This document shows positions 33,030 through 45,300 of a DNA stretch of 64,000 bases, piece after piece. The stretch comes from Adineta steineri. Lineage: Eukaryota > Rotifera > Eurotatoria > Adinetida > Adinetidae. Location of the stretch: assembly GCA_905250115.1 (NCBI GenBank), contig CAJNOI010000054.1, forward strand, positions 375,277 through 439,276, in the 5' to 3' direction. Positions within the stretch are counted from its first letter, which is position 1. Every line of letters starts with the position of its first letter. Both the position numbers and the translations under genes were made by a program. The notes beneath the pieces were generated by a model. The model searched no databases and was not told where the DNA came from. It was given only the letters and a program-made list of their open reading frames with translations.

Positions 33030-34740
33030 GTAACAGTGAATGAAAGATCAGATCTAGCACCGCTCACCCTGGAATTCTTAATTTCGTTAAATGAATAGTT
33101 TCGCATACTCGGTCAGATGATTGCTAACTGGTAGAACACTCCAATTGATTGTATTTAATGACAGCAGTTGTCTGAAGCATTCATGACCAGAGCGTATTTT
33201 ATTTGTTGTGTGCCTTCTTAACCGACCGAAGGTGTCTGTATTTTATGACACGAACGACGTATATGAGTCCAACTGGACTCACATGTAAATACATAAGGAA
33301 AACGTGACTTTTTATCTGTATTGCACTATATAAGATAGATTGAGGTCTATATCATGATCCCTTTTCAATCACTGATGCATTGATACGCTTGTAGTATACG
33401 TAAGATGCTGATCATTCAAAAAAAGGGATTACCATTATCATAAACAGAAGTTAAGAGGATGGTGAGAATATCTCGATAGACAAGGTTAGAGAAACACACA
33501 ATTCCTTATATTAGCAGCAATAAATTAACCAATCTACAATAAATAGAACTGGAAACAATAGAGGACATACGTCACATGAATTAAAATCATCTATATAACA
33601 CGAATGTTGTCAGGGAATCCAAACGGACATACACTCTAGTTTTTGATTGCTGATAGTTTTGCAAGAAATTTCATATGGTTCTTATACATCATTAGAAGAC
33701 TAACGATTAACGAATTGATCGCTTCGAATTGCATAGATCATAAAGTAGAAAAAACAAAAAACACTACTGTAGGTCTTTTGGGACCCACGGGCACCTCCGG
33801 AGGGTTAAACACCCCTCCCCTCACGAACGATTTCCAACATAGGATGGTCCTTTTGAGCTGAGGTTTTTCAACGATAAATTATCTCTATGAGATATACTTC
33901 TGGTAAAGATTCTGGCTCTATAGGTCGCAATCCACCGAATTTCTAACTGATTCTTGGCTCGCTTTTGGCTTTTAAGAGAGTCAATATAGTTCCCAGGCAA
34001 TACAAAACATAAAGCTCGGACTTGTTTCAAATTAAAGGCAATATCAGTAAGCAGTTATTCTCGAAAAAGATTTTTCCATTCAATATCATTGATGTTTATG
34101 ACTATTTTAGTGGAACGGTTTCAAAATCAGCTGAAAAAAAGGTGGTCATATTGTAGTATATTCCAGTTTTCTCAGTCCACCAAGCAACTATAAAAAACAT
34201 TAGTTGTAGTCTAAGACCGTAGCGAGAGCAGTAACAATCTTTCTGATGAAAAATCATATTTCAAGGAACACAGAAAAAGTTTTAGATGTAGCTTTTTATT
34301 TCGTTTCAGGAGAATTTGAGAGTATATGCTTCATTTGTACGTTCAGACCAGTTTACAAAAATGAGATGTGTAGTTCTTATCCATAGTACTAGATAACTCC
34401 CAAAAAACGATGCAAAAAAACTGCCTTCATAAATACTAATTAAAATTGAAAGAAAAGTTTTAGAAAACCATAAAACAAGAAAATACGCTCAAAAACGTGC
34501 GATCGAAGCCTTTGACACCTTCAATAAGTTCCTCATAACATACTTGTTTAGACGATAGTTATATATATTTTGGAGGGATGACTTCAGTGCATCTCTCGAT
34601 ACCGAAAAATAAGTATCGAGTTATTTCTAAAAAGTTGCGTTTTGTAAGTGTAGAGGCCTCTTAACCTTTTTCTTGAGTAGGCCTGACAGATGCTAAATAT
34701 ATTCATTTTCTCAATAGTTCTGTCATTAAATAATTCAAAT
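33030..34740. other. Long spacer between GPCR copies 3 and 4
   Basis: About 1.7 kb. Both ends belong to the duplicated flanks. The middle is unrelated to the other spacers and includes a GC-rich patch near 33780-33830 (GGGACCCACGGGCACCTCC and a run of C) that stands out from the AT-rich background, possibly a mobile-element scrap. No gene is seen. Confidence 0.45.
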
Positions 34741-35002
34741 GAAATGTTGACTTTGATGAAACGCATCTTTATAATTGATTTTTTCTACTTTTATCTCGAC
34801 AAATTTATAAAATAATGATGTGTTTTTTCTTTATATATACCGACATTATAGTTGAGCTTGCTTTTTATTTATAGTATTTTAATTAAAACATGATGAGTAC
34901 AATGAATAAAGTCATTTATTCTCGGAAAAGTTTTTATGATAAAATTAATTGAAATCAATGTTCAGCTTGATTTGTAAGATATTCTTATTGCAACCATACT
35001 CT

Positions 35003-36004
35003 TCATCGAAGAAAAACTCGATTATTTGTCATATGTGCCCTTGTACTATTTAACGTACCAACTATACGTCGTTGTCTGCGAAATCGTATAATACTCTTCA
35101 CTTTTTCACGCAGTTCTGATAGTGCACCAACGGAGACTATTGGAAAAAGAAACAACGTATAATAAGTGAAAAACATTGTACGTGATAAAAACTCAGCTCC
35201 AATCTCTGCTGGCATACCACAAAGATGAAGAAAGGTTATCATCATATAAGGAAACGGTAAAATCAGATAAATTGTTGATATAATTATGACTTGAAGTGTC
35301 ATTTTTCGATATTGTCGCCATTGAATCTGTCGATGCATATGATATCGTTGCCATACAGCACGGAACAAAAGAGCAACACTCGATATAACAATTGTGAAAC
35401 AAGGTATTATTGCATCAGCTACTATTTCATACGTGCCGAATACTGCATCGCTAAATTCACAAGGATAAAAACCCGGTGTTGTTAAATTGTCAAAAGTATT
35501 CTCACATGTTGGGACAAAATGTACTATTGCATAATACAATAAAGGATAGATTGTAATTATAACTGGAGGAAGATAATGAATAAAAAATCGCTTCTTTCTA
35601 GTGGATAACAAATGATCATGAAATATAAGAATATGTCTTTCAACTGTGACCCATGCATAAAGGAAAGACTGAACACCATATATCGACCAATCAATATATC
35701 CCCAAAACAGACGAAAAGTAGGTGTTGGCATAAAAGATTGATAAGATCGAAAATAATGAATGAAAAAACACATATCTGTCATCTGATAGAATAGATTAAT
35801 AATAAGAAGAATGATTATAATATGATTGTGAAGTGCTTGACGAAGTGCTCGTTCTCGTAGGAGATGGTATAAAGCAAACAATGCAGAAATCATTGATGGA
35901 ATCAGTAAAAATAGAAATATCCAAAACTGTATTGCATAGGATTGCTGTGTACCGACATCAAATAATGGTGTATCGTCATTGCTAGTTATATTTGTGTCTA
36001 GCAT
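35003..36004 (-). CDS. Array GPCR copy 4
   Basis: 333 aa, intronless. I take MLDTNITSNDDTPLF at 36004 as the start because it aligns with MSDTN of the other copies. The frame stays open upstream to a Met at 36097, but that stretch is the conserved non-coding 5' flank in the paralogues. TM3 region GVQSFLYAWVTVERHILIF; second loop PTCENTFDNLTTPGFYPCEF; third intracellular loop invariant. Tail RRQRRIVGTLNSTRAHMTNN resembles copies 1 and 2. Intact. Confidence 0.87.
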   Translation of the reverse strand: MLDTNITSNDDTPLFDVGTQQSYAIQFWIFLFLLIPSMISALFALYHLLRERALRQALHNHIIIILLIINLFYQMTDMCFFIHYFRSYQSFMPTPTFRLFWGYIDWSIYGVQSFLYAWVTVERHILIFHDHLLSTRKKRFFIHYLPPVIITIYPLLYYAIVHFVPTCENTFDNLTTPGFYPCEFSDAVFGTYEIVADAIIPCFTIVISSVALLFRAVWQRYHMHRQIQWRQYRKMTLQVIIISTIYLILPFPYMMITFLHLCGMPAEIGAEFLSRTMFFTYYTLFLFPIVSVGALSELREKVKSIIRFRRQRRIVGTLNSTRAHMTNNRVFLR

Positions 36005-36400
36005 GTTTGAGACAGACTCGGTAATGGAATAATGACAGCGAGATAAAAAGGTGAGATAAAAAAGAACGTTTTTTTTGCTGATTTTTGAGTTTATCATGGG
36101 TTTATTTTTAATTGTTTAAGATGTATTTAGTAACATACAAATTAGATAATGCGATTAAAAAATGCACTTCAGGTGCTTTTCTAATGTTTATCGTAGAGTT
36201 TATTAAGTATAATAGTGATTGAAGATGTGATTATAGATGTGTGAAAAATTGACTAAAAGATCATATCTAACACTGATTACCGTCGAATTGTTGATTTCAT
36301 TAAGTGGATAGTTTAGCATACTCGGTCGGAGTATTTCTAACCGATAGAACAGTTTCAAATTGATTGCATTTAATGACAGCAAGTATCCGACGCATTCATA

Positions 36401-37920
36401 ATCAGAGAGTATGTTGTTTATTGTTTGCCTTCTTAAACTGTTGTACGTTCCCGTTGAACTTTTTATATCATTTCTTGACTATGAAATCTAATTTGAAAGT
36501 CTTACATATCAGCTTATGTTGTTTATCTGTCTGTAGCAGTATTCTCTCTATGAATTGAGATTTTTCTCAACTGTCTTAAATAATTACTTTAAAGAAAAAT
36601 AAATTAGATTTATGAATTGAAAAGTAATTATATCGTTATTGAAAGAGATTAGTCAAAATATAATTAGATATTGTTCAATATTAGTTGTGATGAGTTCCTA
36701 GTCAAAATTTTTTGTGAGAAACCTGTATTTGCTTTTAATGTTAATACATGAAACATGTTGGATTAACATAGGACCTGTTACTATCAGAAACATCAAGAAT
36801 TCTGACTGGTCGATTAGGTTTGGTCTGAACCAAAGTCTTTCAGATAGGCGTTCTACTTATTGGACGTAATCTCCGATATGTCAACAGACAACTGAAAATT
36901 ATCTACATAATATTTTATATATATTTTTCTTACATAACAACTAGTAAAATTACTTTTTTAAGCTTAACTAAAACATTTAACAGTATTATTATTTATATTA
37001 TTCGAATAGTAAAAGCTATGAGTCAAATTTTACTAGCAACTAAGATAGGACCTCGTTTGAATGAACAGCAGTAGAGATATTTCAGATTCTTATCACCGTA
37101 TTATTCTTGATGGGTCACTTTATGTTTGCGTTATGTCTTTTCATCTCAGGATATAGAATAATAATTATGAAAAGCTACTGAGAGTTTTTAGAAAAAAATG
37201 GTCTCTGAAACAGTCTTTAATCAAAGCAACGCAGAACAGTTTCATTGTTGAATAAATGAGACGGTGATCGTGACTTTTTGACTACTCCGTTCATTTCTGC
37301 TATTTATAGAAAATATTATTTAATTCAAACGAACGTGAAACAACCGTCAGTAACCTTCAGAATGCTAAATGTACTCATAGTATATTTCAACTGAAAGATT
37401 AAGTTTATCATAAAATTTATCAAGATCTTTTGATAATACCAATTATTTAATTGTAACAATTTATAATTTTTATTATAGATGGATATATCGTTACGATAGA
37501 AATCAATATTTTATTTTTCTTATCAAATTTCGTAAAACGACAAAATGTGTTTTACAAGATAACATATACATAATTTTGGTTGTAGTATTGAAAAAACAAA
37601 CCATTATCGCGTCAATTCATTGATGAAGTCTTTTTTCTGCATACAACTCAACTGATATAAAAAAGAGATTTGGAATCTGACAATACAAAATTGATCATAT
37701 ATTCAATACTGATAGACAAATGACATATTTATAGTTCAGTTTTTAGAATATTGATGAAAATAAATCGATCGAAAATCCCTTTGAACAACAATTCTTTTAA
37801 TCAAACTGTGCAGTGATGGGGATATATATTTAATTTGAAAAAAGTAATGGTTATACAACTTGCATTCATCTGTAACCTTAGATTGCAATATCTCACAAAA
37901 TCATGATATGAATAAATTTT
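36401..37920. other. Intergenic spacer
   Basis: AT-rich, about 1.5 kb, with no coding signal, RNA gene or recognisable repeat. Confidence 0.5.
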
Positions 37921-39963
37921 TTATTGATTTATAGAGTCTTTTTTATATAATTCAACAATTCGTTTAGCTTCTCTGATACCTGTCATGAAAGCACCATGTG
38001 CTGTACCATAAAATCTTTCATGTGTACCTTCACCTGCAAAAAGAATTAATGGTTTAGCCGGTTGATTTGGCCATGGCATTGCTAATCGTTTTATATCATG
38101 TGTATTCGAACCTGTTTTAATAAATGTATGTGAACCATGCGTAGATGTTTTATTAAACCATTGAGATCGTATTAATTTCTTTGGTTTAGGTATTTGATTG
38201 TCAGGATAAAATCGACCGAATAATTCTTGAAAACAATTGGTTAATATTTCATCCGGAATTGTTTCAATGTATGTAGCTGCTTCACCACCAATTTGTGTAA
38301 CAAGCATATTTGGTAAACGATGATGAACATAAAAACCTGTAATACTTTTACACCATTGACTCTTAAGAGGAAAAAGAAAAGTTATTTTCTAGAAAAACAA
38401 AAATTTAACTTACATCATAAGATGTATTTTCAAGACAAGTTAATTTCCATTCGGCAGTTGTATTCCATAAAAAATTAAATGTATTAAAATCAACATCCCA
38501 AAATGCATGAGAAAAAATAAGATAGATCTTTAATAAATATATGAATTATGTTGTTAAATGCAAAACAAGTATTAAAACAAACTTTATTAATTGTACCAAA
38601 ACCTAATTTTTCAATACATAATTGTTTCGAATATGGTAATGGTGGTACAAACATTTCATGCATTGTTTTTTTAAGACAACCAACAGATTGTGTACAAATA
38701 ACATGTTCTGCTTGATATGTTTTCATTTCCTTATTCTTGCCAATAATTTCTATACTAACATATTGGTCATCTTCATACATACATATGCGTTTAACCATAG
38801 AATTCAGTTCAATATTATCATTTGGTATTTTATTACCAAAGACTATGTGCAACAAATTCGAAAACCCACCTTGAATATATTTAATAATACCATTCGATTG
38901 ATCAGGTTTTGATATATGTTCAAATGAATTCCATCCTAAATACGAATATTTATATCTCTCAAGCAATACTAATACAAATTAGCATCCGACTATATAACAT
39001 AGAACACAATAGTCAGTATTGATTTTACCTTGAACAGAAACATCAGTTAATTTCTCACAACCGATTGTATTCAAGTAAGAATGTTGTTTACTAAGCCAAT
39101 CAATAACTTTTTCTATTTGATCAATTTCATTTTTTTCGAGTGAGACTTTTTTTGATTGTACATATTGATCTAATTCTGTTGATATAAATTCTCCTAATGA
39201 TGAATCAGGATAATTTTCATATGGATATGTCGGAACTTTTTTTTCTAAAATTTCATCATAAATTGTTCGAATTTCGTTTATAATATCTTCATCAATTGAT
39301 TCACCATCTTCATCATGAAAACAATCATCTCGATCAGATTCATCTATTTAACAAAAAAAAGAGCAAAAAAACACATATAACCATTGACATTTACAAAAAA
39401 GATAGAAAAAACCCTGGATAGAAATAATTATATATAATCTTTGCATGATATATATCAATTTGTAGATATAATATAGAAATGAAACAACATCAAGATGTAA
39501 AATTATTTTGAAATAACTTACTATTACTATAATCGATTAAATGATGTTCGTCAGCTAATTGATATAACGGATTGTTTGATTGATCACCTTGTAGTATTTC
39601 AGTACCTAATTCAATTTGATGTTCCACTAAAATTTGAAATATCGAATAATAATCCGTTTCTTCACTCAAGCGTAAAATATATCGAGAAACATTTAGAAAA
39701 AAGGTTAACCCTTTCTATAGACTATATTTAAAGAGTAACTAATTATTACTTCTTACGATTCTCAATGATATATAGAGAAATAATGGTTGAAAAATTAGTT
39801 TATATACAAACATACTTAGTGGTATAGTTTCACATCGTCCACCAATTTGATTATTTGCTTCAATGATAATAAAATCATGAATATCATTTTCAATTAAATA
39901 TTTCGCGCAAGATAATCCAGCTATTCCTGCACCAATAATAACTACGCAATAATGTTTTTCCAT
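37921..39963 (-). CDS. Polyamine/spermine oxidase-like flavin amine oxidase
   Basis: Six exons: 39963-39816, 39626-39522, 39343-39029, 38935-38583, 38527-38414, 38361-37921; 491 residues. The N-terminus has the dinucleotide fold VVIIGAGIAGLSCAKYLIEN (GxGxxG) for FAD, an acidic ribose-binding Glu in IIIEANNQIGGRCE, and LGTEILQGDQSNNPLYQLA, matching the ELGATWIHG...NPIYxLA stretch of spermine oxidase. The C-terminus has LILFAGEGTHERFYGTAHGA, the FAD/substrate block of SMOX/PAOX (GEATHxxYYSTTHGA). It should oxidise spermine or acetylpolyamines to release H2O2. There is no signal peptide and no C-terminal SKL-type peroxisome signal (ends KDSINQ), so a cytosolic SMOX-like role is favoured. An acidic insert lies near residue 87. 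Confidence 0.88.
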
Positions 39964-42329
39964 TCCGAAATATATTTATATGCGAAAAATAAAACAACGC
40001 TATGATTGATGATTACCAACAGTCTAAAGAAATATAAATGATCATCATCGTAGAAGAGAGAGAGAAAAAAGAAGGATCATATCATGAGTGTACTATTGCT
40101 TTTAGTCACTAATTAGAGAATCGCAAGAGATTTTTTCAATAGAGAAAATCTTTTCTATATATAGATATATAGAAGAAAAATATATCCCGGAAATGATGAT
40201 CATATATTATTATATTCTACTTTCCAGCCCATCATTTTACTGATAATGAATGTTAGATTTCAAAGAAGAAAGATTGAGAAAAAAACAAAAAATGACATTT
40301 GATGTCTATGTTATTGTAACTTCGAATTTAATGAATCATTCTACACGATATTATTCAAGTATGAAATATGTATTTTTATAGATTCTAAAAAAACCCACGT
40401 CAAAAAATCTGATGTAAGATCTTACATGCACTCTATCTAGCCACTATAAATTTATTGTGATATTTCATGACACAACAGAATCTTACATAAATCCTTTGAT
40501 AAGACTTAGTGTAAGATGTCTGAGACGTCGATTTTCATGTGATCAAATGTAAGATCTGACTGTCCGATTTTTTCGCCCTGGGTAGATTAGTAATAAACGA
40601 AAATATTCTTTCCATGTATACCGATACAGGTTAAGCAAGTCAGAGTATATTGGATCAGTTTTTCATCTTTTTAAAAAGATACTAAAATAAAAAACAATTG
40701 AATTCTATCGGCAATAATCAATTTAACATAAACTAATCAGTTTTTGTAGAACAAAATGTTAATTATAACTGCTGTATTGATCTACATAAACAGTATGCTA
40801 ATAAAAATTAGCCCAGTTGGTACCACATCAGTTATTTAATTGTCAAAAAATCTGTTTCACTGTATAATATTTCTAGATATGATTTGCATTACACAAATAA
40901 ATGGGTAACATATGTGATTGGTAAACATCATTGAAAGAGTCTAGAAATATTTGTATCGCAAAAGTTCAAACAATAAAACACGAATTATTAATAAAATTTG
41001 ATTTTATCATTTATTTGTTCAATAGGAAAAAAAATAAGAACTAAAAATCGCATCAAGCATATGTAATAGTTTCAAGTTCTCTTATCTCGTGCATATTACA
41101 AGAATTAATTATGGTCTATATGAAAAGCATTTTAATTCTAGTACAATTATAAAATACTTCAAACTAAATAGATACTTAAGTGGTGATTTTATAAAAATTA
41201 TCAGTACAAGATGACGACTCTATTTCATTATATATGCAGATGAAGCGAGATTGTGTCTATATCATCATATAGAAGCGCCCTCTATCGATTATAGTATTTA
41301 TTAAGTATAAACGAAATGAATAGTTTTTAGACATTTTTTTATTGTGATCATTTATAGCCGTATTGTTTTATTGAGACTATATAAATCAGTAATCTATATC
41401 AAGTTATTCGTTGATATGAATGAGTAATCGTGTAAATGAACTTGACAACATATTGTGGGTAAAATCTGGAAGTGAGTATATTGCTTTTTAAGAAGGAACA
41501 ACATTCATGGCATTGAGAGAATGAGAATTTATTATTTACGATGTAAAATGCTTTTTAACAAAAAAATTTTGACTGAAGCCTTATTTCTTTGGCGTTTTAC
41601 TTCATTAGAATGGTGCACAGTAAGCAATTTTACTTTGAATCTTTCATGGGAAGATGCACTAATAGACTATTTTAAATTTTCATTTTACACTACGAAAATA
41701 TAGAAACATGATGTTTACAATAAAAATCGAGCCTTCATATTTTAACCAACAACCATTTGCCAGATATTAGTTTTTGATTCGACACAATGGCTTTTATTTA
41801 CAAGACGAGGAAAAAAAACAAAAAGCTTGTTCTGTTTCATTTTTTTTCTTATTTCTATCAACCATGCGTAGTATTTTGTACGCGTAGATGTTTATTAACA
41901 AGCGTTTATGTTACTCAGCATGAGAAATAGGAGACTACTCCTCTTCTTATGTCACTTTTTTCTTTCTTTCTTTTCGTGATTTTTCTCGTTTTTTTCTGCT
42001 TGAGCCACATATAAAAGAGCGTTCTGCATGAATGAGTGAGCAATAACCAGACTACAAAAAACGGTAGTCACTCTACATTGAAATTTACAATAACAATCAC
42101 AAAAACTATACTTATTAGAAACAAGGATTAGGTACCTGTAGATATACAGATAGATAAATTTACGTCGTTACCTATTTGTACTCAAATATAATATAACATT
42201 CATTTATTACTTTTTTTCATTTCATATAAAAAAAAGTTATATAATTCATATATTTATATTTTACGTGTCTTTTTTTCTTTATTTTGATATTTAAAATTTA
42301 GAATAAATTATTTCTAGATAAGCAGTAGA
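39964..42329. other. Long intergenic region, divergent promoters
   Basis: About 2.4 kb between the oxidase (minus) and GLG1 (plus) starts. Holds a probable MITE at 40394-40583 and otherwise AT-rich DNA. No credible coding frame; the one at 41521-41703 lacks support. Confidence 0.5.
40394..40583. mobile_element. Possible MITE with imperfect terminal inverted repeats
   Basis: The left end reads CCCACGTCAAAAAATCTGAT and the right end, reverse-complemented, CCCAGGGCGAAAAAATCGGA. Both are followed by AGATCTTACAT. A perfect 16-bp palindrome ATGTAAGATCTTACAT sits at 40412-40427, and further GTAAGAT boxes occur inside. About 190 bp, no coding capacity. The target duplication is not clear, so the class is open. 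Confidence 0.45.
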
Positions 42330-45300
42330 ATGCTACTTCGACGATTAGTTGTACTCTATTTATTTATCTTATTTACTGGCAGTTTAGCTCAGAGAAATGT
42401 GCCTAATGTTGATAAAGAAAATGATGATGAAGATGGCGATGACAATGATTTAGATACTCGAAAGCAATCATCAATTAACAGTGAAAAACCTCGAAAGAGA
42501 ATTTCTGCAAGCAATGACGATAATAATGTTCGTAGCTTACAAAGAAGTGATAATCAACAACAATCAGTAAATTCGGCTCGTAAACCACAACAAAATTTAA
42601 ATCCACTACCAGTAGCAGGTCAATCTAGCAAATCAGCACCAATACCAATAGCTAATAGTGAAGAATGTCGGGCTGATGTACTAAGATATTGTTCTAAAGG
42701 AAGTAAACAAATGATTACAAATTTAAAAGTATTACAATGTGTTGATGAACTTGATAATGTAAGTTGTTTTTCTTTCTTGAATGAAATTAAGAAAATATTT
42801 ATTTATTGAATAAATTATAGGCTGTTAATCTGATAAGTAAAGATTGTCAACATGTAAGTAGAAAAACATTTTTATTATATTGTTTATTAATTGAATATTT
42901 TTTATTTAGCATATCTACAGTTTTAAATATAATATGACACATGATCCACGTTTTGATGATGCAGCACAAAGACAATGTTCGAAAGATATTAAATTACTTG
43001 ATGAATGTGAAGAATTCGTAGGTAAACGTGGTTCAGGTCGTCTTGTATCATGTTTATATGATCGTTTGGGAAATATAACTGAACCATCTTGTCGGTATTT
43101 TATTAATCAAATGCAAGCAGTTGTTTTTAATGATTGGAAATTATCGGAATATATGGTTGATGCATGTATGAGTGATATTAATAAACTTGAATGTGGACGA
43201 TTAGATGATGATAATAAAGCCGTATGTATATTTAATATGTTAAGTAGGAAAATAAAATCTTTTTTTTATTAGATTCCACATGAACAAGGTGCTGTTATTG
43301 CATGTTTATCACAAAAATATGCTCAGTTACAAGGAACGTGCAAAAAAGAAATCTTCCGTTTAGCTGAAATGCAATCAGATGATTATCATCTTGATCGTGC
43401 TTTATTCTATGCATGTCGTGATGATCGTGAACGGTTATGTTCTCAAGTACAAAGTGGAAATGGTCGTGTTTATCGTTGTTTATATGATCAAAAATTTAAT
43501 ACTATGATGTCACCAGCTGTAAATTATTAAGAAAAATAACAAAATATTCTTTTTTATAATATGAATTATTTATTTTAGTGTCGTAAAGAAGTTCAACGTC
43601 GACAATCGTTAGTTGTTGCTAATGTACAAGTAGATGCACCATTAATTCGAGGTAATATTTTCAATTGAATAAAAAAAAATTATTCTTTCTTTGTTTAGCC
43701 TGTAAGGGTGAAATGATTCAACATCAATGTTCTGTTGATCCTAATGAAAATGATAAACGTTCATCACTCGTCAAATTACTTTTATGTCTGGAAGATAAAT
43801 TTAAAAAAGGTGAACATATCCAAGATGATTGTCGACGTGAAATGCTTGTTCATCGTCGTATGTTAATGTCGGATTATTCTCTTTCACCAGAAATTGTTAG
43901 CGAATGTAAAACTGAAATGATTAGATATTGTCCATCATTACTTCAACAAGGTGCTGGTGCTTCGATTGATCAACGTGGTGGACGAATGATCCATTGTTTA
44001 TTGAATAGTGCACGAAAACAAAAAGATTTTGGTAGTTCATGTTTAAATGTGGTTAAATCATTAGTACGTGCAGTTGATCCAGGTAGTGATATACGAGCTG
44101 ATCCATTACTTGAAACAGCATGTCGACCAGTTATTGATACATTATGTCCAAGGATAAAACCTGGTGATTCAAATATTATCATGTGTCTATTAGATAATCT
44201 TAAAAGTAATCGTATGACAGAAGAATGTGAAGATCGCTTAATGGAAGTTACATATTTTATGGCACGAGATTGGAGGTAATCGATAGAGAAAATATTCATT
44301 TGATTTAATTTTTATGTATAATAGACTAACACCAAAATTATTACGTACATGTCGAGCAAATCTTGTAAATCTATGTCAACTTCCAACAAATTGGTCAATG
44401 ACAAATGAATTAAAAGATGATCAAATTGGAATGTATTTAGGTTGTTTATATCAACAACGACAACAAGTAAAAGAAATCTAGGGGAAATATGATCGTTTAA
44501 TTGATTCTGTTTCTTTTTAGCTTGATAGAGATTGTCGTACGGAATTAAAACGCCTTATGCATATTCGATCACAAGCGATTGGTTTAATGCCTGAAATTGA
44601 AGATAATTGTATAGAAGATTTAGCAACATGTAAAAATCCAGAAGTTAAAGGAGAAGTAAGTAAAAAGCATTTATTAAGAGGAAATATTTGAATGACAAGT
44701 AAATTTTGATAGAATCTATTATATGCTTACAAATAATTTCATGCGTTTTAATATTCAGGGAAAAAGTTTTTTTTTCAATCTTCACTAGTAAATGATAGAT
44801 AAAGAACTTTGTTCCTAGGAAACTCAGGGATACAATAGGATATTTGCTTTTCAACACATAAAAATTAATATCGATAGCTAATGAATTCTGTCATTTGTAG
44901 TGAAGAATAGTCCTTGAGTCTTCCTATATGATGGAAAATCTTACTTATATTGATTCTCGGTTTTTTTTCCATATAAAAATCATTCCTAGGGATCGTGTTA
45001 ATTGTTCGAATATGTCTACCCTAAGTCTATTCTGATAGTAGCACCTTACTGAATTCGAAATACTTCAATCAAGCAATATAACATTGTATAGTACCATTAA
45101 ATGTCAATACATTATATTATAAGTATTTGAATCAAAACCATAAATGTTTTTTTTGCCATTCAAAAGAAATACATAACAAAAAGGTTAATGACAACTATAA
45201 AACTGAATATCATTTATTCGATTAGGCCAATTTTTGTTTATCTTCTTTTGATTGCAAAAATTAATTGTTTATCAAATTATTCTGTATCAACATAGCGCTT

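Larger units (their letters stand above)
26470..36400. repeat. Tandem segmental duplication carrying four GPCR genes
   Basis: Four direct copies of a segment of at least 1.45 kb, with stop codons spaced 2654, 2383 and 3230 bp apart. Shared 3' flank: TTATATCTACCGACATTATA-type sequence near 26570, 29220, 31605 and 34838, then a GAATAAAGTCATTTATTCT-like box. Shared 5' flank: TTTAATTGTTTGAGATATAT-like sequence near 27845, 30500, 32900 and 36110. Copies 3 and 4 share more on both sides: a CATACTCGGTC-containing block at about 33060-33180 and 36270-36380, and about 31100-31770 matching 34220-35000. Spacers between copies are otherwise unrelated. Confidence 0.85.

Noticed and set aside
36005-36097. 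31-residue N-terminal extension of GPCR copy 4
   Set aside because: The matching DNA in copies 1-3 is interrupted by stops or frameshifts and is conserved only as 5' flank, so the MLDTN start is preferred.
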